Assembly (NCBI RefSeq): GCF_002979455.1
Contig: NZ_PCOU01000002.1
Span: forward strand, 124,001-188,000
Length of the DNA stretch: 64,000 bases
Reading direction: 5' to 3'
Source: Chryseobacterium sp. MYb7
Lineage (GTDB): Bacteria > Bacteroidota > Bacteroidia > Flavobacteriales > Weeksellaceae
Both the position numbers and the translations under genes were made by a program. This document shows, piece after piece, positions 1 through 9,270 of this stretch. Position 1 is the stretch's first letter. The number at the start of each line of letters is the position of its first letter. The notes under the pieces are model-generated. The model was not told the origin of the DNA. It searched no databases and worked only from the letters and a program-made list of their open reading frames with translations.

Positions 1-1
1 T

Positions 2-70
2 ATAGATGATTTGGTTAGGTTGGGCCAAATTACACAAGAATTACAAAAGTTTAATTTTATAGTATACTAA
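2..70 (+). CDS. C-terminal end of an unidentified protein (cut by window start)
   Basis: An open frame enters from the left edge and ends at a TAA at 68-70. The last residues read IDDLVRLGQITQELQ followed by KFNFIVY. A very similar stretch (VDDLVRLSQIKQELQ) occurs again near position 31143, so this is probably the tail of a repeated gene or mobile-element protein. I do not recognise the family. It converges on the polysaccharide operon and has no visible terminator between it and position 116. Confidence 0.35.
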   Translation: MDDLVRLGQITQELQKFNFIVY

Positions 71-115
71 ATTTCTTGCAATTTTAGTTTCAGACATTTG
101 AAGTGAGCAATATGT

Positions 116-1183
116 TTATGAATTTTCCATTTGTTTGATGTTATTTTTCCAGGTTAAAAAAAGATTGATCGTTTTGATCAGCTTAAATATTAGGATGAAA
201 GCAAGGAAGGATAATAGTATGGTATAAACTGAATAGTTTTTGAAAAAGATGACTTGAATAGCAAGAACGATAACATTGATTGATACAAAGACCAAAGTAA
301 TTTTTTTGTGAGACAGACCCAATTGTAAAAGATGATGATGGATGTGTGTTTTATCTGCTTTGAAGGCAGATTTTCCTCTTAAAATTCTATCAGTATATAC
401 TCTTACAGAATCTATCACCGGGATGGTAAATACAAACAGAATGAAGAAGATACCATAAGGGAAATGAGCTGTATTGTGATCAAACTTCGTAATGTAAATA
501 CCTAGGCAAATTAATAGATATCCTAAAAATAATGCCCCGGAGTTCCCTAAAAATATTTTGTTTTTTTGTGAAAAATTGTACTTGAGAAAAGCCAGGATAC
601 TGCCAATGAACAAAATGCCAATTCTTGCAAGGCTAATTTTGCCTTCTATAAGTGTGATAATGAAAAAAACACTAAAACCTATTCCTGCAACGCTTCCTGC
701 TAATCCGTCTATTCCATCAATCAGATTAAAGGAGTTCACTGCAGTGGTAATAACTAAAATGGTAAGAATGTATTGCAGGTAAATGCTGATTTCATAAACT
801 CCGAACAGTCCGTACAAAGAAGATATTCTGATTCCGGATGTTGCTATTATTACACTCACACAAAGTTGTATCCCCAGCTTATAGATTGCCTTGATGTCCG
901 TTTTATCATCTAAAGTTCCTACCAAAAGCATAATGTATGATGTGATGATGATGGGAAGTATCTCTTTCAGGCTGGTATTGATGGTAACACCCATTAGCAA
1001 AATTACAACAATGCCTATGACTAAGCCTCCAATTAAAGGAATTGCCGTGTGATGAATCTTTCTTGAATTGGGAACATCTACTAATTTAAGTTTTTGGGCA
1101 GCAGTTCTCATCAGCGGAATGATACACATGGATAAAATGAAGGCAAGAATTCCCAGTATGGATAGTTCTATTAAATTTTTCAT
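116..1183 (-). CDS. WecA/TagO-like polyprenyl-phosphate glycosyl-1-phosphate transferase
   Basis: A 355-residue polytopic membrane protein of the MraY/WecA/TagO family. These enzymes transfer a sugar-1-phosphate from a UDP-sugar to undecaprenyl phosphate, the first membrane step of a repeat unit. Visible family motifs are the Mg-binding LDDKTDI near residue 90, NSFNLIDGIDGLAG near 150, FLGNSGALFLGY near 215, and the histidine-rich HIHHHLLQLGLSHKK near 280. About ten hydrophobic segments are present and the length is normal. It is the last gene of the minus-strand polysaccharide cluster, 11 nt after the preceding glycosyltransferase stop. The family is clear; the sugar it transfers is unknown. 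Confidence 0.9.
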   Translation of the reverse strand: MKNLIELSILGILAFILSMCIIPLMRTAAQKLKLVDVPNSRKIHHTAIPLIGGLVIGIVVILLMGVTINTSLKEILPIIITSYIMLLVGTLDDKTDIKAIYKLGIQLCVSVIIATSGIRISSLYGLFGVYEISIYLQYILTILVITTAVNSFNLIDGIDGLAGSVAGIGFSVFFIITLIEGKISLARIGILFIGSILAFLKYNFSQKNKIFLGNSGALFLGYLLICLGIYITKFDHNTAHFPYGIFFILFVFTIPVIDSVRVYTDRILRGKSAFKADKTHIHHHLLQLGLSHKKITLVFVSINVIVLAIQVIFFKNYSVYTILLSFLAFILIFKLIKTINLFLTWKNNIKQMENS

Positions 1184-1194
1184 GGCGTTTGGTT

Positions 1195-2415
1195 TTAAGC
1201 GGTTTTATTTGAACTGTTGAACAGTTGTAGATTTTTTAAATGTCCTACATGATACTTTTCAAGAACTTTTTTGTCTAACTTTGAAATCACAGGGTAAACA
1301 TTGGTTTTCTTATTGATTGTAAATGTTTCTTCAATTAGCTGACTGTATTTTTTTGCGATTTTTTTCCAGGTATATCTTCTTTCTGCTATTTTCTTCATCT
1401 GTATGGCACAATTCTGCAGATCTTCTTTTTTAATTTCAGTTAAAATATTTTTAAGATCTTCCTCATTGGAGAAATAAAAAGCCTGATGCTCTGTTGTGGT
1501 TCTGTTGTAAGAAACTCCATTGCTTATAATAGGCAGCCCTAAGAACATAGCTTCTACTAAAGAAGGATTGGTGCCGCCTGCAGAATGCCCATGAATATAG
1601 ACAGAAGCATTTCCGCGAATGAGGTCTATGAGCTCCTGATCATAAATAGGATCGAGAAGATGAATGTTTTCGTAGCCTGAATATTGCTGCTTGATATCAA
1701 TACCATACTGGCTGTTTTTCCAGTTGCCCACCAATACCAGCTTTCGGTCAGGAAGTTCACTGAAAACTTTTACAATAGTATGAACGTTATTTTCCGGTTC
1801 TATTCTGCATACTTTTACAGCATATTCTTTTGATAAGAACGGATATTTTTCTATATTTTCAGAAGTTGGGATCAAGTTTACTTTCGCATGGTCGGCACCA
1901 TATTCTATGACTCTGCTGATCGTTTTATATCGTAATGAAGTATAATCCTGGATAGATTCATTATCAGAAATATCAATATGAGAAAATCTCACGGCCAGTT
2001 TTTCTGCCCACCACAGGTATAATTTTGCAGGTAAAGACCATTTGTCTCTTTTCCATTCTATACCGTCAATCGAAATGATAATTTTTTTACGGGTAAACAA
2101 TTTTACAAATGGTAATAACCAGGCACCTGCAACCCCTAGAACCAATAGAACATCACTACAAAATAATGCGTGAAGAATAGACCAGGTATCATAAGGGATG
2201 CTTTGAATTCCGTTGGCATCAAGAGGAAGATATTTTAGTTTTGCCCCTTTCCAGCTTTCGGTTCTCTCATCTTTCGTATATTTTTTTGATGAGCAGTAGA
2301 CTGTAAAATCATAAGTATCAGCAAGCTCTTCTACAAGGTGAGCGGTTAACGTTTCGAATCCTCCATATTTAGCGGGTAAACCCACAGTTCCGATGATGGC
2401 TACTTTTGTCTTCAT
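1195..2415 (-). CDS. Glycosyltransferase with DUF1972-type N-terminus
   Basis: A 406-residue GT-B fold glycosyltransferase. The N-terminus KVAIIGTVGLPAKYGGFETL is typical of the DUF1972 domain found in rhamnosyltransferase-type capsule enzymes. The C-terminal half has a GT4-like donor-binding stretch (SAGGTNPSLVEAMFLGLPII). It should add one sugar to the lipid-linked repeat unit at the cytoplasmic face. A 126-bp gap separates it from the upstream gene and holds a TTCCA-N5-TGGAA palindrome centred 113 bp before its ATG, so it may start its own transcript together with the WecA-like gene. Acceptor and donor sugars cannot be read from the sequence. Confidence 0.85.
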   Translation of the reverse strand: MKTKVAIIGTVGLPAKYGGFETLTAHLVEELADTYDFTVYCSSKKYTKDERTESWKGAKLKYLPLDANGIQSIPYDTWSILHALFCSDVLLVLGVAGAWLLPFVKLFTRKKIIISIDGIEWKRDKWSLPAKLYLWWAEKLAVRFSHIDISDNESIQDYTSLRYKTISRVIEYGADHAKVNLIPTSENIEKYPFLSKEYAVKVCRIEPENNVHTIVKVFSELPDRKLVLVGNWKNSQYGIDIKQQYSGYENIHLLDPIYDQELIDLIRGNASVYIHGHSAGGTNPSLVEAMFLGLPIISNGVSYNRTTTEHQAFYFSNEEDLKNILTEIKKEDLQNCAIQMKKIAERRYTWKKIAKKYSQLIEETFTINKKTNVYPVISKLDKKVLEKYHVGHLKNLQLFNSSNKTA

Positions 2416-2520
2416 AATAGATGTATTTGATAACAGTATTACTATTCACATTCCAAAAGCAGAATTGCTTTTAAATGATTGATAATCATTAACTTGTGTT
2501 TATTTGGCTATGGTGCCAAG

Positions 2521-2535
2521 TTCCAAAAAATGGAA
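2521..2535. promoter_or_regulatory. TTCCA-N5-TGGAA palindrome, copy a
   Basis: Perfect inverted repeat TTCCA-AAAAA-TGGAA in the intergenic gap upstream of the DUF1972-type glycosyltransferase, centred 113 bp before its start codon. The same half-sites with the same spacing recur at 7941-7955 and 15017-15031, each upstream of a gene in this locus. This is a candidate binding site for a dimeric regulator. Confidence 0.5.
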
Positions 2536-2541
2536 AATAAA

Positions 2542-3618
2542 TTATAAATTGGAAATAATCTGTAGAGATTCCTTTTCAAAATAAGTTTCTGAAAACAAAA
2601 GACTTGTCTGATAAGATGCCTCACTGAGCGACTGGTATATGTGTGCATTGCTCAATATATAAGTAATCTTTTCAGATAATTCGTCGACATTTTTAGAGTT
2701 GATCAAAAATCCGTTTTTGCCGTCTTTTACCAATTCGGTCACCCCGCCAACCGGAGGAACAATTGCCGGAAGACGGTAACGCATTCCTTCCAGAATTGTC
2801 AGTCCGAAAGTTTCTATCCAAAGATCAGGATGAGACAAATTGACGATGATGCTTGCTTCCTGATAAAAAGGATGGGTATTGGTTTGTGTAGGATAGATGG
2901 TAAGGTTATCCGGAATTGTTTTTCCTCTGAAATAATCCTGTATTTCTTCTTCAGATGCATTCACAACCAATTTGAACAGGTAGCTGTTGTTTTTTTCTGC
3001 TAATTTTAAAAATTCGTCAACGCCTTTGTATATTTTTAAAGAACAGATCATCAGGACAATCGGAAGAGGCTTTTCCACATATTGGAACTGATCTGCCTGA
3101 TCTGTAAAATCACTTTCCAAAACATTATAGAGAAGGACCTGATGATTTATCAGAGATTCCTGTTGTAAAAGATAATCTGAAACAAAAACGATCTTATCAG
3201 CAGCGCGTTTTGCCATTCCGAAAAGAAAATTTTTAAATATTTTAGGTTTAACGGAGGTTTCGTGGATATGATAAATGATTTTGCAGCCTTTTATTTTTCC
3301 GGCAATAGCTGCCCCAAAAGGAAGTACCGTATTAATATAGACGATGTCTTGCTTTTTTAGAAAAAACAAAAGCTTGATCATTAAAAGAAACTGACTCACA
3401 AAAAAAATAGCTATTCTAATCCATGAGCTTTGAGAAAACTGATACCAGAAGAAGTGATTTTTAACGTTTGGTATATCGGAAAGAAATCCTGCTCTTCCCC
3501 CGGAAGTAAAAAGATGGGTGTCAATTCCGTTTTTTGTCCAGGCTTTCAAAAGCTGCATCAGTACTTTCGGACTTCCGCTGTAATCATTCAGTAGATGGAT
3601 AGCAACAATTCTTTTCAT
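2542..3618 (-). CDS. GT4-family glycosyltransferase
   Basis: A 358-residue GT-B glycosyltransferase of the GT4 type. The N-terminal domain begins with VAIHLLNDYSGSPKVLMQLL. The C-terminal nucleotide-sugar site shows the family E-x7-E region as ETFGLTILEGMRYRLPAIV. Its ATG overlaps the stop of the upstream glycosyltransferase by 4 nt, which indicates translational coupling. No transmembrane helix is obvious apart from a hydrophobic stretch near residue 75 that probably forms membrane contact. Its likely job is adding a sugar to the undecaprenyl-linked repeat unit; the specificity is unknown. Confidence 0.85.
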   Translation of the reverse strand: MKRIVAIHLLNDYSGSPKVLMQLLKAWTKNGIDTHLFTSGGRAGFLSDIPNVKNHFFWYQFSQSSWIRIAIFFVSQFLLMIKLLFFLKKQDIVYINTVLPFGAAIAGKIKGCKIIYHIHETSVKPKIFKNFLFGMAKRAADKIVFVSDYLLQQESLINHQVLLYNVLESDFTDQADQFQYVEKPLPIVLMICSLKIYKGVDEFLKLAEKNNSYLFKLVVNASEEEIQDYFRGKTIPDNLTIYPTQTNTHPFYQEASIIVNLSHPDLWIETFGLTILEGMRYRLPAIVPPVGGVTELVKDGKNGFLINSKNVDELSEKITYILSNAHIYQSLSEASYQTSLLFSETYFEKESLQIISNL

Positions 3619-4850
3619 CTTAGTTGGTTATAAATGCTGTTGAGATGTTCTCCTCTTTTTTCCCAGGAAAATCTTTTAAGATAATGTTTTCTGGCTCCGG
3701 TACTCATTTCTTTCTGAAGATTTTTATCCAAAAATAATCTGAGCAATGCGTCGCTTAAGCCCTGTATAGTCTGGTTATATTCCTGATGGAGAACTGTAAT
3801 ACCACATTGATGATTCACAAATTCTCCTGGACCTTCATTTTGAAGGCATACCACCGGTAATCCAAAAGAAAGTGCTTCCGGAACCACCATTCCTGCTCCT
3901 TCATGCGAAGGAAAAAGAAATATGGAAGCTTTTTGGTACATTTTCATCAGGTCTCTGCGGTCGATCCATTCAATGATTTCAATATAATCATTCATCTGGT
4001 TTTCGGTAATAAGACGCAGGTAAAATTCTTTTTGTTCACCTGTCCCTACCAGGATCAGCCTGCATTGTGCCCTGTTTTTTTCCGGAAGGCTATTGATAAA
4101 CCCTACAAATGATCTTATGGTTAAATCAAAGCCTTTTAACGGAACAAATCTTCCCACGCTTATCACCGTAAAATCAGATTTTACAGCCATCTCATTGCTT
4201 TGGAAAAAGTCTTCGGAAGCTACGGATGGATATAGGGAATATTGATGTTCAGAAAGACTGAGCTTTTCAGGGACTCCGGTATTCATACACCAGATATGAT
4301 CTGAATGTTTGATAGTGTTTCTTAATGAAGGTGAAAAGTTCCAGAAGAAATTTTTCACCATCCATGTGAGACGGTCTTTTATAAAATATTTTTTGGAATA
4401 ATCTTGCAGATACTGTTTGGGAATCAGTGGATGATGTCCTACAGGGCCCCAGACCATTAGCTTATTAAGCTTCCATAAAAAACTGGGCGTCCAGTCGTTA
4501 TGAAAATTGACGTTATGAACAATATCAAAATCCAGTTTTTGTTTTTTAATAAACGAAATAATTCCTTTCTGCCAAAGATAGTAATACAGCACTGCTCCCC
4601 GGTTTCCCTTTTTCCAGAAACGCATCCAATAGGGAAGATCAAAATAGAGAAAATGCATATTCTGATAAATGGTATCAGGATTTTCTGCCATATATTTATC
4701 GATATGTACTCTGTTATTTTCCCTTGTGATAGCGATCACTTTTCGGAATCTGGCAATTTGATACACAAAATTCCAGCCCATCGCATCTTCAGAACCTTTA
4801 TAAGGATTCACTGCGTAGCAAGTTGCCAGTACAGATTGATTGGTTGTCAT
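3615..4850 (-). CDS. GT4-family glycosyltransferase
   Basis: A 411-residue GT4-type glycosyltransferase. The opening ATCYAVNPYKGSEDAMGWNF is a characteristic N-terminus for this group and fixes the start, even though the gene then overlaps the end of the upstream acetyltransferase by about 53 nt in another frame. The C-terminal donor site reads PSHEGAGMVVPEALSFGLPVV. It belongs to the tight run of repeat-unit assembly genes. The long overlap with its neighbour is unusual but both reading frames are well supported by family motifs. Confidence 0.85.
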   Translation of the reverse strand: MTTNQSVLATCYAVNPYKGSEDAMGWNFVYQIARFRKVIAITRENNRVHIDKYMAENPDTIYQNMHFLYFDLPYWMRFWKKGNRGAVLYYYLWQKGIISFIKKQKLDFDIVHNVNFHNDWTPSFLWKLNKLMVWGPVGHHPLIPKQYLQDYSKKYFIKDRLTWMVKNFFWNFSPSLRNTIKHSDHIWCMNTGVPEKLSLSEHQYSLYPSVASEDFFQSNEMAVKSDFTVISVGRFVPLKGFDLTIRSFVGFINSLPEKNRAQCRLILVGTGEQKEFYLRLITENQMNDYIEIIEWIDRRDLMKMYQKASIFLFPSHEGAGMVVPEALSFGLPVVCLQNEGPGEFVNHQCGITVLHQEYNQTIQGLSDALLRLFLDKNLQKEMSTGARKHYLKRFSWEKRGEHLNSIYNQLR

Positions 4851-5538
4851 GAGTTCTTGTTTTTAATAGTTTTGCAGGAATGCCTCCTATAATACTGTTG
4901 TTGGGGAAAGATTTTGTAATGACACTTCCTGCCGCTAAAATGCAGCCATCACCAATCTCTACACCGTCCAAAATGGTAACTTTGCTACCGATCCAGCAGT
5001 TTTTCCCGATTTTGATTCCTTTTCTGTTAACCCCCTGATGTCTTATCGAAATATCTAAATCTTCATAATGATGATTCTCGGGATGACAGCTCAGGTACTG
5101 CCCAACGATGCATTCATCACCGATTTCCAGTCCTCCGGAACCTCCCAGATAGGCAAATTCTCCGATGCCTACATTATTTCCTATCTTTATCTTTTCTCCG
5201 ATATTATTAAAGGAAGTGGAAACAATAATTCTGCTAAAAGCTCCGATAGAAACATTATTTCCGAACTCTATTCCCTGTTTTGACAATGCAGAAACATAGA
5301 CATCATTTCCCAGTCTCAGAAATTTCCCCCATTTCATTTTTGAGGGATTAAAAAAGCTGACTCTTTTCCCTAAAAGCATTCCTTTTGGATTCTTAAAGAA
5401 GAAAATAACCTTTAATCCCCTGATGATGTTCCAGAGCTGAATCCATATCAGCTGAAGAACAGCTCCGGAGTTCAATGCATCATCTATCGTAAAATCAGGG
5501 TTTCTAAGTCTTATGATTTTTTCAACAATTGGTTTCAT
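4798..5538 (-). CDS. Hexapeptide-repeat O-acetyltransferase
   Basis: A 246-residue left-handed parallel beta-helix acyltransferase. Repeating [I/V/L]-G-x4 hexapeptides run from about residue 90 to 230 (for example IGNNVGIGEFAYLGG and IGKNCWIGSKVTILDGVEIGDG). The closing GSVITKSFPNNSIIGGIPAKLL is the usual CoA-site end of sugar O-acetyltransferases, and a His-rich loop (CHPENHHYED) supplies candidate catalytic histidines. It probably acetylates a sugar of the exopolysaccharide. Its start overlaps the end of the upstream kinase fusion by 4 nt and its 3' end overlaps the next glycosyltransferase. Confidence 0.88.
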   Translation of the reverse strand: MKPIVEKIIRLRNPDFTIDDALNSGAVLQLIWIQLWNIIRGLKVIFFFKNPKGMLLGKRVSFFNPSKMKWGKFLRLGNDVYVSALSKQGIEFGNNVSIGAFSRIIVSTSFNNIGEKIKIGNNVGIGEFAYLGGSGGLEIGDECIVGQYLSCHPENHHYEDLDISIRHQGVNRKGIKIGKNCWIGSKVTILDGVEIGDGCILAAGSVITKSFPNNSIIGGIPAKLLKTRTHDNQSICTGNLLRSESL

Positions 5539-7844
5539 TTTGCAGTAATTATGGTGTTCATTATGGTATCCAAAGTCGTATCAAGATCATTGTTTTCAAT
5601 GGAAAGATATTTTACATTCTGGTCTTTCTTATTCAGTTTTGAAAACAATGTGCTGTATTCTGTGGTCAAATCCACTATAGAACGATAAGAAAGTTCTCTT
5701 TTTCTGCTGAGGATTTTTTCGGGAGCCGCATAGAGGAAGAAATTGAATTTCGGCTTCATCAACAGATGATATCCACTTTCAGTAACAGCCTTTGGAAGTT
5801 GGATATTACTTCGTTTAGCATCTGCAATAAAGTCGAAGTAATATCTGTCATATAGTACTATTTTTCCTCTTAAGACATATTTGAGGTAAATAATAAACTG
5901 TCCTAAAATATAATCTGTGTAATAATACCCGAATCTGAATAAAGAAGAAACAGAACTCTTATTGTTCCCTTGTCTTGGCAGAGAATTCACTGCATCCTGA
6001 TGGGCTTTTTCTTTACCTTTGGTCCATACACTCAGAATAGGAAGAAGTGAGGGTCTGTGTCTCAATACTTTTACAGGTCTTCGATACCGTTTTTCTATCA
6101 GTTCAGAAACTTCAGAAATAACAGTGGATTTTCCTGCTCCGTCCACACCACTGAATGTCATGATAAAACCTTTTTCTGAGAAAGAATCTTTCAGATAATG
6201 GTATATATTTTTCAGAAATCGAAACCCTTTGTTGTAATTTTTTGTTTTCAGAACTTTTATGATTGTTTTTTTATCATTTGTTTTTTTTGAATCCACATGT
6301 TCTGAAACAAGATTTTTATACAGATCCGGAATTTCTGATTCATTAAGATGATAAAACAGGGCAATAAACAGGGCAGTGTCTTTTTCAGAAACTTTATAGA
6401 TTCCAAAATTGTTTTTAAATTTGTTTGCCAGAACTTCATTCGTATCCATGATCTGCAGGTATTTCCATTTCAACTGAGAGATGAGGTCAAGGTTAAGAAT
6501 TTCATGATGCTTTGTGATAATTCTTAAAGAGTACATAAACGATTTTTTAACGGTTGTAACGTTTTGTACGAGACTGCTGGCAGATAAAAAAGCGATCATC
6601 TTTTTTGCATTCCGGGAAGATATAATCATATCAATATCAGAATTTAATTTCAGATTTTCAGGAGCTTCGTTATGAAATTTTAAAGTGGCATAAGGGGTAT
6701 GATACAGCTGATCAAAAATATCCATGATCAAAAGTTCTCTTTCTGTATTATTTTCTGCAAGAAAAACATTCAAAGCTTCAGTCCAGGTCTGTAAAAGCCA
6801 GTGAATCTGTACATGCCATTTGTCTTGTTCAGAGTATATTTTAAGGTATGATAATGTATTGGTAAGAAGATAGAATTTTAAATACTTTTCAAGTTCTTTA
6901 TCGTCATCCTGAAAGTCTATTGCGTTTTTTTCCTTGATCTCTTTAAAAATATTCTTCCAGGATTTTTTCTGAATTAAAATACTGTTTTGAATGATGAAAT
7001 GGAAAAAATCAAATCCTTTTGGTCTTTCAAAGGATGCCAGTTCCCAATCATAGATTGCCAGTGTATGATCTTTTATATAGCAGTTCCAGGAAGTAAAATC
7101 ACCATGAGAAAAAGAAAGATCTACTTTTTCGTTTTCATTGATGCCACTTAGGACAAGCTTTAATTTCCGTAATAAGTTTTTAGGAATCCGCTCATCATTT
7201 AGGCTTTCAAAATCAGTTTTTAGATCCTGAAAATATCTCCAATCTGCTACTTTTGTACTTTGTGTTTTCTTTTTTGCAATGTCTAGTACTGTCTTTGCAT
7301 GTATAAGTGTCAATTCATTCACTCTCTCTCCGCCAGCGGAAATATCTGAAAGCTGTAGAACATATTCATTTACCATTTTTGAAGATGGGGTAATATATTT
7401 TGCATTGTTTTTGGATATTTTTAGGCTTTGAAATTCATTATGGATGAGTTGTTTTGCCTGCTCTGTACTTGCAATTTTATAAAAATATCCATCTGAAAAT
7501 AACAGACATTTATTATTAGGACCTACAGTTCCTGTAAAAATGGCCCAATCACTTTCAATGTCGAAAATAGGCTTTTCACCTGCTATATAGTACAATGCTT
7601 CTTTCTTGAAAATCAGTTTCTGTAGATGCAGTACAAATAGTAATTGTACAAACAATGAGAACATTTTTGCCTTAAAGGTGGCTATATTATAGAACTTTAA
7701 AAATAATGGCCTTTTTGAATTTGAGTTCCAAAACCATCTCACACTCCCATCAGGGTTGGGGATGTAAGAAAAAGAAATTTTCACACCTCCAGGCTGTTGT
7801 TTTGTAAACAATCTGTATCCTGTATTTTTAAATATATTTTTCAT
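5535..7844 (-). CDS. Three-part fusion: APH-like kinase, nucleotidyltransferase-like and thymidylate-kinase-like domains
   Basis: About 769 residues from the ATG at 7844. The frame is open to a TTG at 7946, but that codon lies inside a regulatory palindrome, so I prefer the ATG. The first part carries an aminoglycoside-phosphotransferase-like catalytic loop (SFSHGDFTSWNCYIKD, then IYDWELASF). The middle has an NSDIDMIIS stretch like minimal nucleotidyltransferases. The last 200 residues are a P-loop kinase with FSGVDGAGKST and VLYDRYYFDFIAD, as in thymidylate kinases. It sits in the exopolysaccharide operon between the polymerase and the acetyltransferase. Its substrate is unknown; phosphorylation of a sugar or lipid-linked intermediate is a guess from the position. 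Confidence 0.75.
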   Translation of the reverse strand: MKNIFKNTGYRLFTKQQPGGVKISFSYIPNPDGSVRWFWNSNSKRPLFLKFYNIATFKAKMFSLFVQLLFVLHLQKLIFKKEALYYIAGEKPIFDIESDWAIFTGTVGPNNKCLLFSDGYFYKIASTEQAKQLIHNEFQSLKISKNNAKYITPSSKMVNEYVLQLSDISAGGERVNELTLIHAKTVLDIAKKKTQSTKVADWRYFQDLKTDFESLNDERIPKNLLRKLKLVLSGINENEKVDLSFSHGDFTSWNCYIKDHTLAIYDWELASFERPKGFDFFHFIIQNSILIQKKSWKNIFKEIKEKNAIDFQDDDKELEKYLKFYLLTNTLSYLKIYSEQDKWHVQIHWLLQTWTEALNVFLAENNTERELLIMDIFDQLYHTPYATLKFHNEAPENLKLNSDIDMIISSRNAKKMIAFLSASSLVQNVTTVKKSFMYSLRIITKHHEILNLDLISQLKWKYLQIMDTNEVLANKFKNNFGIYKVSEKDTALFIALFYHLNESEIPDLYKNLVSEHVDSKKTNDKKTIIKVLKTKNYNKGFRFLKNIYHYLKDSFSEKGFIMTFSGVDGAGKSTVISEVSELIEKRYRRPVKVLRHRPSLLPILSVWTKGKEKAHQDAVNSLPRQGNNKSSVSSLFRFGYYYTDYILGQFIIYLKYVLRGKIVLYDRYYFDFIADAKRSNIQLPKAVTESGYHLLMKPKFNFFLYAAPEKILSRKRELSYRSIVDLTTEYSTLFSKLNKKDQNVKYLSIENNDLDTTLDTIMNTIITAK

Positions 7845-7940
7845 GGCATTTCTTGTATAGTAAATAAGGATATAAATAGTCTGCCAAGTATTTAAATGTT
7901 TGTAATTCAGTATTTTATGATTAATTGTTTGATTTTTATT

Positions 7941-7955
7941 TTCCAAAAAATGGAA
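7941..7955. promoter_or_regulatory. TTCCA-N5-TGGAA palindrome, copy b
   Basis: Perfect inverted repeat TTCCA-AAAAA-TGGAA, extended to TTTTCC/GGAAAA on both sides. It lies between the polymerase gene and the kinase-fusion gene, centred about 104 bp upstream of the preferred ATG at 7844. Its half-sites and 5-bp spacing are identical to those of copy a. Confidence 0.5.
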
Positions 7956-7977
7956 AAATAGTGTAAGGGCTGGAATT

Positions 7978-9267
7978 TCAGACTGTAAGATCCGGCCGTT
8001 TTTTTCTTAATATAATTTTTTGTAGGCGGGTAAGATGATTGCTGTTCCTGAAGGCAATGGAAAAAATGATGATCTGGTAAAACATGATGCCATAATTACT
8101 CTCACCAAAGATTCCAAATTCTGTAAAAGAATTAATAACAACAGGAATCAAAATTCCGATCAGCATGAGTTTAATTTCTTTTTGTTCGGATAAAATAGAT
8201 TTCACTGTAAAAAATACCTGAAATAAAACAATCGTAAAGCCAATAAATCCGAGATTCATCAATACCTGCATAAAGGTATTATGGGTCATTTTTCCGGGAT
8301 AGGTATGGGCGCTCTGGAAAAATTCTTTGTAATCGATCCGCATAAAACCGAAGCCTAAAAGCGGTTCTCTTGGTAAGCCTTCTGTTATCAGTGCCTTCCA
8401 GAAAGGAAGTCTTCCTGTAAGACTCATTACTTCTTCCAGACGGGATTGGTCTCCTCCTTTCAAAATGATACTGTATACCGCAAATGGTGCTACCGTAGCT
8501 ACGACGGCTATAATGCCGAATTTAAGGGTTTTTCTTTTCGTTTGGTTCACATGAAAAAATATGATGAGTAATACTCCGATAAGCGAAGATCTGGAGCCTG
8601 TCATATATAGGGCATACATGATGATAAGAATTTTGATGATGGTCCATACTTTATTTTTAAAGCGGTAAAGGTCAAAAATAAGACAGGCACATCCCACACC
8701 GGCTAACATTCCCAGTTCGTTGGGATTCATTAAAGTTCCGCCAAGTCTTGCTTCCTCACCACCATCTGTGAGACGGAAAAAAACATCAGGAGACACCCAC
8801 ATTCCTATGACGAAAATCAATTGAAGGATAAAGACTGAATTACCAAGCAAGTGATAGAGCCTGATATTATGTCCTTCAAAATAGATATCCAGAATTTTAA
8901 TGCTTTTAACAAAAAAATAGGCAAAAACAAAACTCTGGAAAGTCATAAACCATTGGAGAGCGCTAAAACCGGGGTTAGTACTCCACGAAAAGGAAATAAA
9001 TCCCAACGTAAGATAACCCATATAGAGAATAGGAGAGAAAATATTTTTGTAAGCCAACGAATTAATACTGCCATATCTGATTATTTTCTGATAAATAAGT
9101 ATAGCTGAAAACATAACGCCCATTCTTCCCACTACTTTTATGGCTCTTGTAATCGCAACATTCTCACTCCATGTAAAAAAGCAGGCAATCATTAATAAAA
9201 GGACAATAAAAAGCTTGCTGTTTATTGTTTTTAAAAATTTTTGATGGGATATAGTAAGTGTTTCCAT
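7978..9267 (-). CDS. O-antigen ligase/polymerase family protein (Wzy-like)
   Basis: A 429-residue membrane protein with roughly ten to eleven hydrophobic helices. The periplasmic-loop signature of the Wzy/WaaL superfamily is visible near residue 300: LLGFGFMRIDYKEFF, then THNTFMQVLMNLGFIG. In a locus with a flippase and Wzc/Wza it is best read as the polymerase that joins repeat units at the periplasmic face. It lies 3 nt after the upstream glycosyltransferase stop. Ligase activity cannot be excluded from sequence. Confidence 0.82.
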   Translation of the reverse strand: METLTISHQKFLKTINSKLFIVLLLMIACFFTWSENVAITRAIKVVGRMGVMFSAILIYQKIIRYGSINSLAYKNIFSPILYMGYLTLGFISFSWSTNPGFSALQWFMTFQSFVFAYFFVKSIKILDIYFEGHNIRLYHLLGNSVFILQLIFVIGMWVSPDVFFRLTDGGEEARLGGTLMNPNELGMLAGVGCACLIFDLYRFKNKVWTIIKILIIMYALYMTGSRSSLIGVLLIIFFHVNQTKRKTLKFGIIAVVATVAPFAVYSIILKGGDQSRLEEVMSLTGRLPFWKALITEGLPREPLLGFGFMRIDYKEFFQSAHTYPGKMTHNTFMQVLMNLGFIGFTIVLFQVFFTVKSILSEQKEIKLMLIGILIPVVINSFTEFGIFGESNYGIMFYQIIIFSIAFRNSNHLTRLQKIILRKKRPDLTV

Positions 9268-9270
9268 ATT

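Noticed and set aside
2487..2520. TTGGCAC element as a sigma-54 promoter upstream of the DUF1972 glycosyltransferase
   Set aside because: The -24-like TTGGCAC is present but no GC at the -12 position with correct spacing; it is part of a short TTGGC/GCCAA inverted repeat.
4500..4892. 130-codon plus-strand frame within glycosyltransferase genes
   Set aside because: Shadow of the minus-strand glycosyltransferase and acetyltransferase frames.
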